Assembly (NCBI RefSeq): GCF_013394655.1
Contig: NZ_CP053351.1
Location: 4,070,001-4,134,000 of the forward strand
Length of the DNA stretch: 64,000 nucleotides
From: Winogradskyella schleiferi
GTDB lineage: Bacteria; Bacteroidota; Bacteroidia; Flavobacteriales; Flavobacteriaceae
Direction of reading: 5' to 3'
Positions 9,040 to 18,087 of this stretch are shown piece after piece. The notes under the pieces were generated by a model. The model was not told the origin of the DNA. It saw only the letters and a list, made by a program, of their open reading frames with translations, and ran no database searches. The translations under genes were made by a program, and so were the position numbers. Numbering within the stretch: position 1 is the first letter of the stretch; each line of letters starts with the position of its first letter.

Positions 9040-9074
9040 GACCTTTCAGGTTTTCAAAACCTGAAAGGTTTTTT
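9040..9074 (+). terminator. Rho-independent terminator after the dksA-like gene (repeat-family palindrome)
   Basis: Arms ACCTTTCAGGTTTT (9041-9054) and AAAACCTGAAAGGT (9056-9069) pair perfectly around one base and are followed by a T-run to 9074. The same palindrome occurs at 52737-52769, so it is also a member of a dispersed repeat family. Confidence 0.85.
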
Positions 9075-9079
9075 CTGTT

Positions 9080-9683
9080 ATGAGCATTTCTGTTTTATTT
9101 CTTCCCTGGGTGTTCTCAAAACAAATTACAAAAACAATTATCTGCAGCGTATATTGAAACCATTTCAATCAACGGAAATCAAATTTTTGATATTTCGGTT
9201 TCGACTTCTAAAACAGACCAAATTAATGTGATCTCAACTTTAGATGGTGAATACCAAAATGATTTTCAAATTGCAATAAAAGAAGAAAATCAAACCCTCA
9301 AATTAAGTTTAGAGCATGTTTCGTTAACAGAAATCCCAGACGATAAGAGAAATACACACAAAGTTATTGCAGCAACTTTACATCTTGAAATCCCAGAACA
9401 ACTCACGTTAAATATTCTCAGCGATATTGGTGCTGTAAATCTAAAAGGTAATTTCAAATCGCTTCATATTGAATTATTACAAGGACGATGCACTATTGAA
9501 GGCTAAGCAAAATCAGCAATCATACATACGTTGGATAGCGATATTAACATTGAAACTAAAAGCGCAACCATTGAAGCGAATTCTAATCATGGAAAGGTTA
9601 CTATAGATACATTTTATAATAAAAATTCCATTTGGAAACTGACCTCTATAAATGGTAATATTACGGTTGTAAAGCCAAATTAA
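9080..9683 (+). pseudogene. Decayed DUF4097-like (beta-helix adhesin-type) exported protein
   Basis: A signal-peptide-like start at ATG 9080 (MSISVLFLPWVFSKQ) runs into a stop. A +1 shift near 9115-9125 reaches the main frame (QKQLSAAYIETISINGN...), which carries an in-frame TAA at 9504-9506. The same frame then continues for 59 more codons (AKSAIIHTLDSDINIETK...NGNITVVKPN) to TAA 9681-9683. The repeating short strands (LNILSDIGAVNLKGNFKSLH) are typical of DUF4097-type proteins, which are common just before lspA in Flavobacteriaceae. One frameshift and one nonsense codon make a functional product unlikely. A GTG at 9228 could give a 92-residue fragment, but without export signal or C-terminus. 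Confidence 0.8.
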
Positions 9684-9710
9684 TCGTCTATTTTTGTCCA
9701 AACCATTTAG

Positions 9711-10376
9711 ATGTCCCTAAAAAAAGCAGCTATACTCATCATCATAATCCTACTGATAGATCAAATCAGTAAAATTTACATTAAAACCCATTTTCAATTA
9801 GGCGAAGATGTTACCGTATTTTCTTGGTTCCATATTGCATTTATTGAGAACGATGGCATGGCTTGGGGAACAAAACTGAGCGATTTTACAACGTTAATTT
9901 CCGATCGTTCTGCGAAACTTATTCTAACTTTATTCAGAATTATCGCCGTTACAGGTATTGCGTTTTGGCTTTTGGATGTTACAAAAAAGAAGAAATCGAA
10001 AACCCTCATTTTTGCCATTTCCATAATTTTCGCTGGTGCCTTGGGAAATATAATAGACTCTGTTTTTTATGGTATGTTGTTTAGTGATAGTCAAATGCAG
10101 GTCGCTATATTTTTACCTGAAGATGGTGGCTATGAAAGCGTATTTCATGGCAATGTTGTAGATATGCTGCACTTTCCGATTTGGCAAGGCGCACTACCAG
10201 AATGGTTACCCTTTTTTGGCGGCAAGTACTTTTCGTTTTTTGACCCTGTTTTTAATGTGGCTGATATGGCCATTAGTACAGGCATCGGAATTTTGATTGT
10301 GTTTAATAAAAAGGCTTTTCAAGAATCCTCTAAAACTCAAATACTTGATTCGGAGTCACACCATAATCCAACTTAA
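9711..10376 (+). CDS. lspA: Lipoprotein signal peptidase (signal peptidase II)
   Basis: 221 residues, inner-membrane aspartic protease that removes lipoprotein signal peptides after lipidation. Hydrophobic segments cover ~5-22, ~68-90, ~98-120 and ~175-205. Family motifs are visible: D17, E46-N-D-G-M-A-W-G53 (usual ENxGxxFG) and the two catalytic Asp candidates D116 in GNIIDS and D185 in FNVADM. It is longer than E. coli LspA because of an extra loop around residues 121-172, common in Bacteroidota. The 3' end overlaps the convergent cyclo-ligase gene by 47 bp. Confidence 0.95.
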   Translation: MSLKKAAILIIIILLIDQISKIYIKTHFQLGEDVTVFSWFHIAFIENDGMAWGTKLSDFTTLISDRSAKLILTLFRIIAVTGIAFWLLDVTKKKKSKTLIFAISIIFAGALGNIIDSVFYGMLFSDSQMQVAIFLPEDGGYESVFHGNVVDMLHFPIWQGALPEWLPFFGGKYFSFFDPVFNVADMAISTGIGILIVFNKKAFQESSKTQILDSESHHNPT

Positions 10377-10893
10377 TATCATTTTCTGAAGCTTCAAAAA
10401 TGCTATCCTCAGGTTCAAAAAAAGATAAGCCTATTTTTAAAGTTTCAGGTTTGCAATTGGCTAAAAAGCGATCGTAAAAACCTTTGCCGTAGCCTACTCT
10501 ATGACCTATTTTATCGAAAGCTAAAAGGGGAATAAAAACCACTTCTAACTGTGATGGATTAATTTCTATACCCTCAACAGGTTCGGGAATGTTATATCTA
10601 TTTTTTTTGATGACCGTACTATCTGTTAACAGAAAATGTGTCATACTATAATCTTTAAAATTACTTTTGGAAATAACGATGTGTTTGTCTTTTCCTGCTA
10701 AAATATTGAGGATAAAATCCGTGTTGATTTCCTTTTGTTCTTCAATCGTTAAAAAAATATGATAAAAGGAATGGTTCCAAATGCCTAAGGTTAACAATTG
10801 ATTCGCAATTTCGATACTGTAATCGTCAACTTCGTTTTCTGACAGTTGCTGTCTTAATGCTTTATACTTATATCTTAATGCTTTCTTTGTCAC
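10330..10893 (-). CDS. 5-formyltetrahydrofolate cyclo-ligase
   Basis: 187 residues. Converts 5-formyl-THF to 5,10-methenyl-THF with ATP. The N-terminal basic helix (KKALRYKYKALRQQLS) and the C-terminal signature GYGKGFYDRFLA (~149-160) with upstream VVFIPLLAFDKIGHRVG are diagnostic. The gene is the last of the minus-strand set and overlaps the M14-type gene by 4 bp (ATGA type), so it is translationally coupled. Its C-terminal codons overlap the end of lspA on the other strand. Confidence 0.93.
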   Translation of the reverse strand: MTKKALRYKYKALRQQLSENEVDDYSIEIANQLLTLGIWNHSFYHIFLTIEEQKEINTDFILNILAGKDKHIVISKSNFKDYSMTHFLLTDSTVIKKNRYNIPEPVEGIEINPSQLEVVFIPLLAFDKIGHRVGYGKGFYDRFLANCKPETLKIGLSFFEPEDSIFEASENDIKLDYGVTPNQVFEF

Positions 10894-11858
10894 GAGGTCA
10901 CTTTTGTTGATATATGAAAAATCGCATCACCTTGATAGATGATTGGCGATTCATTAATATTAAAGACATAACCATCATTTGGTGCTTTTACAAAGTGGTT
11001 GAAGCTACCATAAGGATCGGTAATGTTTCCAATATCATCGCCTTTTTTGACTTCAGCATTGATACTCACCGTTGCTTTAAACATTCCTGAAAATTTGGCT
11101 CTAATCCATTTGCTATCTTCAATGTAAATACAGGGTTTTTTGGGCTCTGAGACCTTAAATTTTCGGTTTAACATACCCAAGTGATGCAAAACGCGTTTGG
11201 TACCATTTACAGCAGTATTGGTAATGGTATTATCGATATGAAACGATTTTCCACCTTCAAACAAAAGAATAGGGATACTCAATTTATGGCAGGTATTTCT
11301 AAACGATTTTTTAAGATTTTTAGAGTAATAAATAAAAGGGGCACCAAAGATTTTGGCCAATTCGTCCAAGGTTTTCTCCTTTTTAATGATTCTAATTTGG
11401 GACGCATTAAATCGATCTGCTCCACCAGTATGAAAATCCAACACCAAATCGGCATGTGGTAATATTTCCGTAACCAATTTAAAAGCCACTCTACTTGCCA
11501 AAGAACCACCTCTTATTCCAGGAAATACACGATTGAGATCACGACCATCGGGAAACTCACGATCCAGATGAATAAACCCAAACACATTGATAACAGGTAT
11601 ACAGATTATAGTCCCTTTTTTTGGCTTGTTAATCCCTTTGGATATAATCTGACGAACAATTTCCACACCATTAACTTCATCACCATGAATACCAGCCGTA
11701 ATTAAAATTGTTGGACCCGGTTTTTTAGAACGTTCTATAATCACAGGAACATCTATCGTATTCTGTGTATGCAATTTTGCCACATTAAAACTGACTTGGG
11801 CGCTTTCTCCCAATGCCACTTCTTTTCCCAATATATGAAGGAGGTCTTTTTCTTTCAT
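10890..11858 (-). CDS. Succinylglutamate desuccinylase/aspartoacylase-family (M14-like) zinc hydrolase
   Basis: 322 residues. Zinc ligands of the AstE/ASPA family are visible: H58-x2-E61 in GIHGDEVNGVE and H143 in VLDFHTGGADR. The conserved GRDLNRVFPG lies at ~105-114. A C-terminal beta-barrel-like domain follows (KGDDIGNITDPYGS...). Family members cleave N-acyl or amide bonds of amino acids or peptides. It lies directly downstream of rimK and a retropepsin-like gene on the same strand, a known association with RimK-type glutamate ligases. It may trim or recycle RimK products; this is inferred from context. An inverted-repeat element lies just upstream. Confidence 0.88.
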   Translation of the reverse strand: MKEKDLLHILGKEVALGESAQVSFNVAKLHTQNTIDVPVIIERSKKPGPTILITAGIHGDEVNGVEIVRQIISKGINKPKKGTIICIPVINVFGFIHLDREFPDGRDLNRVFPGIRGGSLASRVAFKLVTEILPHADLVLDFHTGGADRFNASQIRIIKKEKTLDELAKIFGAPFIYYSKNLKKSFRNTCHKLSIPILLFEGGKSFHIDNTITNTAVNGTKRVLHHLGMLNRKFKVSEPKKPCIYIEDSKWIRAKFSGMFKATVSINAEVKKGDDIGNITDPYGSFNHFVKAPNDGYVFNINESPIIYQGDAIFHISTKVTS

Positions 11859-11884
11859 TTCGTTCGCTTCATTTATTATTGAAT

Positions 11885-11939
11885 CGCGTATACGGACAAA
11901 TCGTGTGTACGGCCTAGTCGCGCCTTGTCCCTACGCGCG
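11885..11939. repeat. GC-rich inverted-repeat element between rimK and the M14-type gene
   Basis: Arms CGCGTATACGGACAA (11885-11899) and TTGTCCCTACGCGCG (11925-11939) are imperfect inverted copies around a 25-bp spacer. The GC content is much higher than the surroundings. It lies inside a likely transcription unit (gap 11859-11942). It may be a mobile palindromic unit or an mRNA-stabilising hairpin. Confidence 0.6.
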
Positions 11940-11942
11940 AAA

Positions 11943-12818
11943 TTAATTTTTGCTACGTTCTATAAAAGTAATGATTGCCCTTGCAATATTCTTTTGCGTG
12001 GCATTTTCAATACCTTCCAGGCCAGGCGTAGAATTTACTTCCAACAATAATGGACCTCGTGAAGACTGCAGCATATCGACACCACAAACTGGCAATTTCA
12101 ATACTTTTGCGGCTTTCATTGCCAACTTAAGTTCGTCGTGATCTAATTTAATAATATTAGCCGAACCACCACGATGTAAATTAGATCTAAACTCGCCTTC
12201 CTTACCTTGGCGTTTCATGGCACCAACTACTTGTCCATCTACCACTAAAGCTCTCAAATCCGCGCCTTTGGCTTCTTTTATAAATTCTTGTACAATGACT
12301 CTAGCTTGCAATCCATTAAACGCTTCCAAAACAGATTCCGCTGCATTTTTAGTTTCTGCCAAAACCACACCAAGGCCTTGAGTACCTTCCAACAATTTTA
12401 TAATTACAGGTGTGCCACCAACATACTCAATCACTTCTTCTACGTCTCTAGAATAATTGGTAAATACGGTTTTTGGCATGCCAATTCCGGCTTTGCTTAA
12501 GCGTTGTAAGCTTCTCAACTTATCACGAGATCGGGTTATGGCATCTGATGGTGCAATAGTAAACACGCCCATTTCTTCAAACTGTCGTACTACAGCGCAA
12601 CCATAAAAGGTGATGGATGCTCCGATCCTAGGAATGACGGCATCAACGTAATCGAGATAACGATCTTTATAATATATGGTTGGTTTTTCCTTTTCAATGA
12701 TAATATCACATTTTAAAGGATCAATGATTTCAACGGAATGCCCTCTGTTTTCACCTTCTTCAACAAGTCGTCTTGTAGAATAGAGTTCAGGGTTTCGTGA
12801 AAGGATGACTATGTTCAT
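11943..12818 (-). CDS. rimK: RimK-family ATP-grasp glutamate ligase
   Basis: 291 residues. N-terminal pre-ATP-grasp domain (residues 1-95), then ATP-grasp with [15 protein letters not shown] (~135-149, ATP-binding), [20 protein letters not shown] (~174-193) and metal-binding [14 protein letters not shown] (~260-273). RimK adds glutamate residues to the C-terminus of ribosomal protein S6 in E. coli; relatives make other amide or poly-glutamate bonds. The 4-bp overlap with the upstream retropepsin-like gene shows tight coupling. S6 cannot be confirmed as the substrate from this window. Confidence 0.93.
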   Translation of the reverse strand: MNIVILSRNPELYSTRRLVEEGENRGHSVEIIDPLKCDIIIEKEKPTIYYKDRYLDYVDAVIPRIGASITFYGCAVVRQFEEMGVFTIAPSDAITRSRDKLRSLQRLSKAGIGMPKTVFTNYSRDVEEVIEYVGGTPVIIKLLEGTQGLGVVLAETKNAAESVLEAFNGLQARVIVQEFIKEAKGADLRALVVDGQVVGAMKRQGKEGEFRSNLHRGGSANIIKLDHDELKLAMKAAKVLKLPVCGVDMLQSSRGPLLLEVNSTPGLEGIENATQKNIARAIITFIERSKN

Positions 12819-13243
12819 TTAGTTATGGTTTGTTTAAAGGATTGATTTTCTAAATCGACATCGACCAAAAATTTCAATTTTAAGAATTGGCGACCGATCA
12901 ATACTGGGAACTTCATGTCGTCCCTAGTGCTTAAAGTTAAGTTAATCTTATACGTTTTTCCAAAGAATACAACGGTTGTTTTAATTTTATAGCGGTTTTC
13001 CTTATGCCCATTACTGCTTTTTACATCGGTATGGGTATAAGTGTCAAAAACCACTTCGTCACTTTTAAAATTAGGATGCCCTTTGCTCTCAAAAACACAA
13101 TAGAGCTTACCGTCTTCAACTCTAATATTTGAACAATGTATAGCTGAAGTATAAGCACCTGTATCGATTTTAACGTCGATATTGTTAAGTTGTAAATCGG
13201 GAAAATTGACTTTATCAACACGTCCCAAGATTTTTTTTGTCAT
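12815..13243 (-). CDS. Retropepsin-like aspartic protease (RimB / ATP-dependent zinc protease family)
   Basis: 142 residues. The single-copy aspartic-protease triad is D27-T28-G29 ([13 protein letters not shown]), as in dimeric retropepsin-like proteins of the DUF785/RimB family. The second conserved block is [14 protein letters not shown] near residues 113-126. No signal peptide. It is the first gene of the minus-strand set and overlaps rimK by 4 bp. In pseudomonads a protease of this family (RimB) acts with RimK on S6 modification, so a control or processing role on RimK products is plausible but inferred. Confidence 0.85.
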   Translation of the reverse strand: MTKKILGRVDKVNFPDLQLNNIDVKIDTGAYTSAIHCSNIRVEDGKLYCVFESKGHPNFKSDEVVFDTYTHTDVKSSNGHKENRYKIKTTVVFFGKTYKINLTLSTRDDMKFPVLIGRQFLKLKFLVDVDLENQSFKQTITK

Positions 13244-13320
13244 AAATTGAATATATAAAAAAGAGGCGCAAGATAACGATAACTTTAAGTACTTGTAACT
13301 CTAAACTTATAACTTTTATT

Positions 13321-13328
13321 TACCTTTG
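13321..13328 (+). promoter_or_regulatory. -7 box of the uvrC promoter
   Basis: TACCTTTG matches TAnnTTTG exactly and ends 5 bp before the uvrC ATG at 13334, so the mRNA would be nearly leaderless. No clear TTTG at -33. Confidence 0.4.
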
Positions 13329-13333
13329 ATTAT

Positions 13334-15127
13334 ATGCCAGAATCGACTTTAGAAATTCAAATAAAAACCTTGCCACACCAACCAGGTGTTTATCAATATT
13401 TTGATGCAGATGAGCGTTTAATCTATGTTGGCAAAGCTAAAGATATAAAAAAACGGGTTAGCAGTTATTTCACCAAGCATCACGATTATGGTAAAACACG
13501 GGTATTGGTAAAAAATATTGCATCGGTAAAACATATTGTCGTCGAAACCGAAAATGATGCTTTATTACTTGAGAATAATCTCATTAAAAAATACAAGCCC
13601 AAATACAATGTTTTATTAAAAGATGATAAATCCTATCCTTGGATTTGCATTAAAAAGGAACGTTTTCCAAGAGTATTCCCAACACGACGTGTTATTAAAG
13701 ATGGCTCAGAGTATTTTGGGCCATACACTAGTATGAAAACCGTAAAAACACTTTTAGGTTTAATAAAAGGCTTATATCAACTACGGACTTGTAATTACGA
13801 TCTGTCTGAAGCTAAAATTGAAGCGGGAAAATATAAAGTCTGTCTGGAATATCACTTAGGAAATTGCAAAGGCCCTTGTGAAGGTTATGAAACCGAAGAA
13901 GAATATCATAGTAACATTACTGCGATTAGGGAAATCCTAAAAGGTAATTTTAAGGATTCCTTACAGCAATTCAAAATTCAAATGAGGCATCACGCAGAAG
14001 CGATGCAATTTGAAGATGCCCAAAAAATAAAGGAAAAACTTGAAGTTTTAGAAAATTACCAAGCCAAGTCCACCATTGTTAATCCTAAAATAAGCAATGT
14101 CGATGTGTTTTCTATTGTGAGTGATGAAACCTATGCCTATATCAATTTTCTACAGTTAAGTTATGGTTCGATAATTAGGTCTCACACCCTAGAATTAAAA
14201 AAGAAATTACAAGAAACAGATACCGAATTATTAGAATTGGCCATTACGGAAATCCGGCAACGCTTTAATTCAACTTCAAAAGAAATCTATGTGCCTTTTA
14301 AAGTAAATTTGGGAGATGATATAAAAGTAACCATACCGAAACTTGGCGATAAAAAAAGTATCCTAGATTTATCCACCAGAAATGCCAAGTATTTTAGAAT
14401 GGATAAGCTAAAACAGATAAAAATTGTAGATCCAGATCGCCATGCCAATAGAATTATGGCACAGATGAAAACCGATCTGCGTTTGTCTGAAGAACCAAGG
14501 CATATCGAATGTTTCGATAATTCCAATATTCAAGGGACAAATCCTGTGGCTGCTTGTGTGGTGTTTAAAAATGGAAAGCCAAGCAAAAAAGATTACCGTC
14601 ATTTTAATATTAAAACCGTTGAAGGCGCAGACGATTTCGCGTCTATGGAAGAAGTGGTTTATAGACGTTACAAACGCTTAAAGGAAGAAGACGAACCTTT
14701 ACCACAACTTATCATCATCGATGGAGGAAAAGGGCAACTATCTTCAGCACTAAAAAGTTTGGATATCTTAGGATTACGAGGAAAAATTGCAATCATCGGA
14801 ATTGCGAAGCGTTTAGAAGAATTATTTTATCCAGATGATCCAATTCCTTTATATTTAGATAAAAAAAGCGAAACCCTTAAAATTATTCAGCAATTACGAA
14901 ACGAAGCCCATCGCTTTGGTATCGAACATCATAGGAACAAACGAAGCAAAAGTGCGTTGACTACTGAGCTGGAAAACATTCCTGGTGTTGGAGAACAAAC
15001 CATAGTAGATTTAATGAAACAATTCAAGACGGTAAAGCGCATTGCTAATGCCAAGTTAGATGAACTTGAAGCCGTTATTGGTGTTTCTAGGGCAAACAAA
15101 GTATATAACTATTATCATAAAGAATAA
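13334..15127 (+). CDS. uvrC: Excinuclease ABC subunit C
   Basis: 597 residues. The GIY-YIG nuclease domain is at the N-terminus (G18-V-Y20 ... Y31-V-G33-K). The UVR motif is around residues 209-245 (HAEAMQFEDAQKIKEKLEVL), the RNase H-like endonuclease domain at ~370-540 (ECFDNSNIQGTNPVA with its Asp, and IIIDGGKGQL), and a helix-hairpin-helix at the C-terminus (LENIPGVGEQT). UvrC makes the dual incisions of nucleotide excision repair. Length and domain order are normal. It is divergent from the retropepsin-like gene and has its own -7 box. Confidence 0.97.
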   Translation: MPESTLEIQIKTLPHQPGVYQYFDADERLIYVGKAKDIKKRVSSYFTKHHDYGKTRVLVKNIASVKHIVVETENDALLLENNLIKKYKPKYNVLLKDDKSYPWICIKKERFPRVFPTRRVIKDGSEYFGPYTSMKTVKTLLGLIKGLYQLRTCNYDLSEAKIEAGKYKVCLEYHLGNCKGPCEGYETEEEYHSNITAIREILKGNFKDSLQQFKIQMRHHAEAMQFEDAQKIKEKLEVLENYQAKSTIVNPKISNVDVFSIVSDETYAYINFLQLSYGSIIRSHTLELKKKLQETDTELLELAITEIRQRFNSTSKEIYVPFKVNLGDDIKVTIPKLGDKKSILDLSTRNAKYFRMDKLKQIKIVDPDRHANRIMAQMKTDLRLSEEPRHIECFDNSNIQGTNPVAACVVFKNGKPSKKDYRHFNIKTVEGADDFASMEEVVYRRYKRLKEEDEPLPQLIIIDGGKGQLSSALKSLDILGLRGKIAIIGIAKRLEELFYPDDPIPLYLDKKSETLKIIQQLRNEAHRFGIEHHRNKRSKSALTTELENIPGVGEQTIVDLMKQFKTVKRIANAKLDELEAVIGVSRANKVYNYYHKE

Positions 15128-15154
15128 ATTACACTTTACTGTCAGGTTTATGGT

Positions 15155-15173
15155 GGCTGAGCGAAGTCGAAGG
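15155..15173. repeat. Short repeat GCTGAGCGAAGTCGAAGGC
   Basis: This intergenic sequence between uvrC and the patatin gene is closely similar to GCTGAGCGTAGTCGAAGTAC at 62794-62813 inside tex, which shows a dispersed repeat family. It sits in a 73-bp gap, with loosely inverted flanks (GTCAGGTTT at the left, AAAGCCTGA at the right). Confidence 0.6.
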
Positions 15174-15200
15174 CAAAGCCTGAAAGGTATTGTATAGAGC

Positions 15201-17438
15201 ATGAAAACAAAACAGATTATATTAATATTATTCCTCATTAGCCTTTTACCATTAAAGGCTCAGGACTCCACAGCTCACAAGCCACCAAAAGTAGGTTTAG
15301 TGCTGAGCGGTGGAGGTGCTAAAGGTTTTGCTCATATTGGCGTCTTAAAGGTCATTGATAGCTTGGGTATAAAAATAGATTATGTGGCTGGTACAAGTAT
15401 GGGAGCGATTATTGGGTCGTTGTATGCCTCAGGATATTCCGGCAAACAATTAGAAGCCATGTTTGAAAATCTAGATTTTGATGCTTTAATAAATGATAAC
15501 TTCCCCAGACAATCCAAATCATTTTACGAGCGTGAAAATTCCGAAAAGTACGCCGTAGTTTTACCTTTCGATAGATTTAAAATCAGTTTACCTTCGGCTT
15601 TATCACGTGGTCAAAACGTTTATAATTTGTTGTATCAATTGATGGTTCCCGTTAATGATATCAGGGATTTTAACGAACTTCCTATTCCGTTTTTTTGTAT
15701 CGCTACCAATATAGAAACTGGCGAATCCCTGCTTATTGAAGAGGGTAAATTAGCCGAAGCGGTTACGGCAAGCGGTGCGTTACCGTCATTGTTTCAACCT
15801 GTAGTTATTGACGATAATATTTTTATTGATGGCGGAGTAACCAACAACTTTCCTGTTGAAGAATTACGTGCCAAAGGCATGGATATTATTATCGGTGTCG
15901 ATGTCCAAGATGCGCTAAGAGACCGTAAATCCTTGAAATCTGCGCCAGACATTCTGTTACAGATTAATAATTTTCGGACTATAAATGCCATGAAAAGTAA
16001 AGCCGAATTAACCGATATTTATATAAAACCAGATATTACCAATTTTTCTGTAATCTCATTTGATGAAGGTGAGAATATCATAGCCAATGGCGAAGCAGCA
16101 GCCAGAACTCAACTAAATAAATTGAAAGCTGTAAAACAGCAGCAACCAAATTTTGTTGAGCGACCGCAGGTTAAAGTTATAGATAGTCTTAAAATTAACC
16201 AAGTAAATATAGAAGGAAATGAGCGTTACACCAGATCCTATCTTATTGGAAAGCTCAAGTTAAAAGGAGAGGATAAAATAAGCTATTCAGATTTTAGACA
16301 AGGGATAAACAACCTTATTGCAACCAATAATTTTGACACCTTTAGATACCAATTGGAAGCCACGGAAAATGAAGGCGAATATAATTTATTGGGTCGTATA
16401 ATTGAATCAGAAACCAGTACGTTTTTAAGACTTGGTCTTCATTACGATGGCCTCTATAAAAGTGCCATACTCGCTAATCTTACCAAAAAGAAACTCTTAT
16501 TTAGTAATGATATTGCTTCGTTAGATGTTATTCTGGGTGATAATACCAGATATAATTTCGATTATTTTATTGATAAAGGATTTTACATTAGTATTGGTGT
16601 AAAATCGCGCTATAATCATTTTAATAAAAACGTGAGTGCTTTATTAGCCGTAGAGGAAGATTCGCCCTTGTTATCAGGTTTAAATAAAATTGATGCTAAT
16701 ATTTCAGATTTTACAAATCAAGTGTATTTACAGACTATTTTTAGAAAGGATTTTGCCTTGCGGATTGGTGCTGAACATAAACATCTTAAAATAACTTCAG
16801 AAACTATTACTGACAATGACCAAGAAGATGATATCATTCTTGAAAATACAGTTTACCTGAGCCTGTTTGGTAATTTAAAATTCGATGATTACGACAATTC
16901 CTATTTTCCCAAAAACGGATTTTACTTTAATGGCGATTTTCATTTGTATCTGAACGCTTCAGGTTTCAACGAAGATTTCAAAGAATTTTCAATAGCCAAA
17001 GCAGATCTTGGCTACGCCTTTAGTTTTAGTGATAAATTGGCTTTAAAAATAGAAGCTAATGGTGGCTTTAAAATAGGAGATAAATCTACAAATGCATTAG
17101 GGTTTGCCATAGGAGGCTATGGCGCTAATTTTATTAATAGTTTCTATTCGTTTTACGGTTATGACTATTTAGCCTTAACGGGAGATAGTTTTGTGAAAAC
17201 AACCTTTACTTTAGACTATGAGATTTTTAAAAAACATCACATTTTATTAGCGGCAAACATTGCTAATATAGACGATGGCCTTTTTGAAACTGGTCAATTT
17301 TTCTCATCACCAAACTACAGTGGTTATGCTGTTGGCTATTCGTTAGAAACTTTTTTAGGACCTTTAGAAGGAAAATACACCTATTCACCAGAGACTGGTA
17401 ATAGTTATTGGTTTTTTAATCTTGGATTTTGGTTTTGA
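15201..17438 (+). CDS. Patatin-like phospholipase fused to POTRA and outer-membrane beta-barrel
   Basis: 745 residues. A signal peptide (1-20, ending LPLKA) is followed by a patatin domain: oxyanion G37-G-G-A-K-G, nucleophile G64-T-S66-M-G68, and catalytic D210-G-G. Residues ~330-400 resemble one POTRA domain (INQVNIEGNERYTRSYLIGKLKL). The rest is a 16-strand-type surface-antigen barrel with alternating hydrophobic strands, ending in FFNLGFWF (terminal Phe). This is the architecture of PlpD-like type Vd proteins, in which the barrel anchors or exports the lipase domain. It probably acts on membrane lipids at the cell surface. No operon partner is evident. Confidence 0.92.
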   Translation: MKTKQIILILFLISLLPLKAQDSTAHKPPKVGLVLSGGGAKGFAHIGVLKVIDSLGIKIDYVAGTSMGAIIGSLYASGYSGKQLEAMFENLDFDALINDNFPRQSKSFYERENSEKYAVVLPFDRFKISLPSALSRGQNVYNLLYQLMVPVNDIRDFNELPIPFFCIATNIETGESLLIEEGKLAEAVTASGALPSLFQPVVIDDNIFIDGGVTNNFPVEELRAKGMDIIIGVDVQDALRDRKSLKSAPDILLQINNFRTINAMKSKAELTDIYIKPDITNFSVISFDEGENIIANGEAAARTQLNKLKAVKQQQPNFVERPQVKVIDSLKINQVNIEGNERYTRSYLIGKLKLKGEDKISYSDFRQGINNLIATNNFDTFRYQLEATENEGEYNLLGRIIESETSTFLRLGLHYDGLYKSAILANLTKKKLLFSNDIASLDVILGDNTRYNFDYFIDKGFYISIGVKSRYNHFNKNVSALLAVEEDSPLLSGLNKIDANISDFTNQVYLQTIFRKDFALRIGAEHKHLKITSETITDNDQEDDIILENTVYLSLFGNLKFDDYDNSYFPKNGFYFNGDFHLYLNASGFNEDFKEFSIAKADLGYAFSFSDKLALKIEANGGFKIGDKSTNALGFAIGGYGANFINSFYSFYGYDYLALTGDSFVKTTFTLDYEIFKKHHILLAANIANIDDGLFETGQFFSSPNYSGYAVGYSLETFLGPLEGKYTYSPETGNSYWFFNLGFWF

Positions 17439-17519
17439 TCGTGCTTTTTTTTTGTGTGGTCATTTTGAACTTTCTAGTGCTGAACGCGTTTCAGTTTACA
17501 GTATTTTACAACGGCTTCA

Positions 17520-17939
17520 CTACCTTTTAAAAAACAGCCCTTTACCTTTAAAAATATAATTATTCACCAAATTGTCCATAAAAACGGAAAGCATTAAATC
17601 GCTACTGTTAAACGTGTTGGTAATACCATCATCTAAAGGTCCACAACCTCTTAGATAATCCGTGTAATCCATATAAGTGTTTTCAATAATTTTAATATTT
17701 GAAAATAATTTTCTGTTTAGATTTAGTGAATTCAGTTTTAAATTCGTGAGATTTAAATCAGAAAACAGGAAAGATTCATTTTTTTCAAAAGTGTATTTTA
17801 CTAAATCCTGCTTAGGTTTGAACGCAATATTCGATTCTAATTTTGTATAAGATAAAGAATAATTCATTTCGTCTAAATTTTGAGAATAAGTAACCGAAAT
17901 TGAGGTCATAACGCAAATAAAACATATGATTAATTTCAT
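17520..17939 (-). CDS. Hypothetical exported protein
   Basis: 139 residues with a clear signal peptide (1-19, cleavage near VTYSQN). The mature part is rich in Asn, Leu and Ser, with no recognised domain. It includes DYLRGCGPLDDGITNTFNS, with one Cys. The name of the family is unknown to me. It stands alone on the minus strand at the edge of the accessory stretch, convergent with the patatin gene. Base composition and signal peptide support a real gene. Confidence 0.65.
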   Translation of the reverse strand: MKLIICFICVMTSISVTYSQNLDEMNYSLSYTKLESNIAFKPKQDLVKYTFEKNESFLFSDLNLTNLKLNSLNLNRKLFSNIKIIENTYMDYTDYLRGCGPLDDGITNTFNSSDLMLSVFMDNLVNNYIFKGKGLFFKR

Positions 17940-18057
17940 AACTAATCTTTTTTAAAATGAATTTGATTTACTTTCGAATAATCTGAGACACCTTTTATTG
18001 ACTATATATCCATAGTTCGCAACAATATACATAAAAATTTGATTATGATTCGTATTT

Positions 18058-18073
18058 GGTGTAATTTTACATC
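18058..18073. promoter_or_regulatory. Possible parDE operator (inverted repeat)
   Basis: GGTGTAA (18058-18064) and TTACATC (18067-18073) form a 7-bp inverted repeat with one mismatch, 15 bp before parD. Such antitoxins usually repress their own promoter from a site like this. Assignment is by position only. Confidence 0.4.
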
Positions 18074-18087
18074 AAAAAAATAATATT

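Noticed and set aside
9228..9506. Intact 92-residue gene starting at GTG 9228
   Set aside because: The frame continues as recognisable protein both upstream of the GTG and downstream of the stop, so this is a fragment of a decayed gene.
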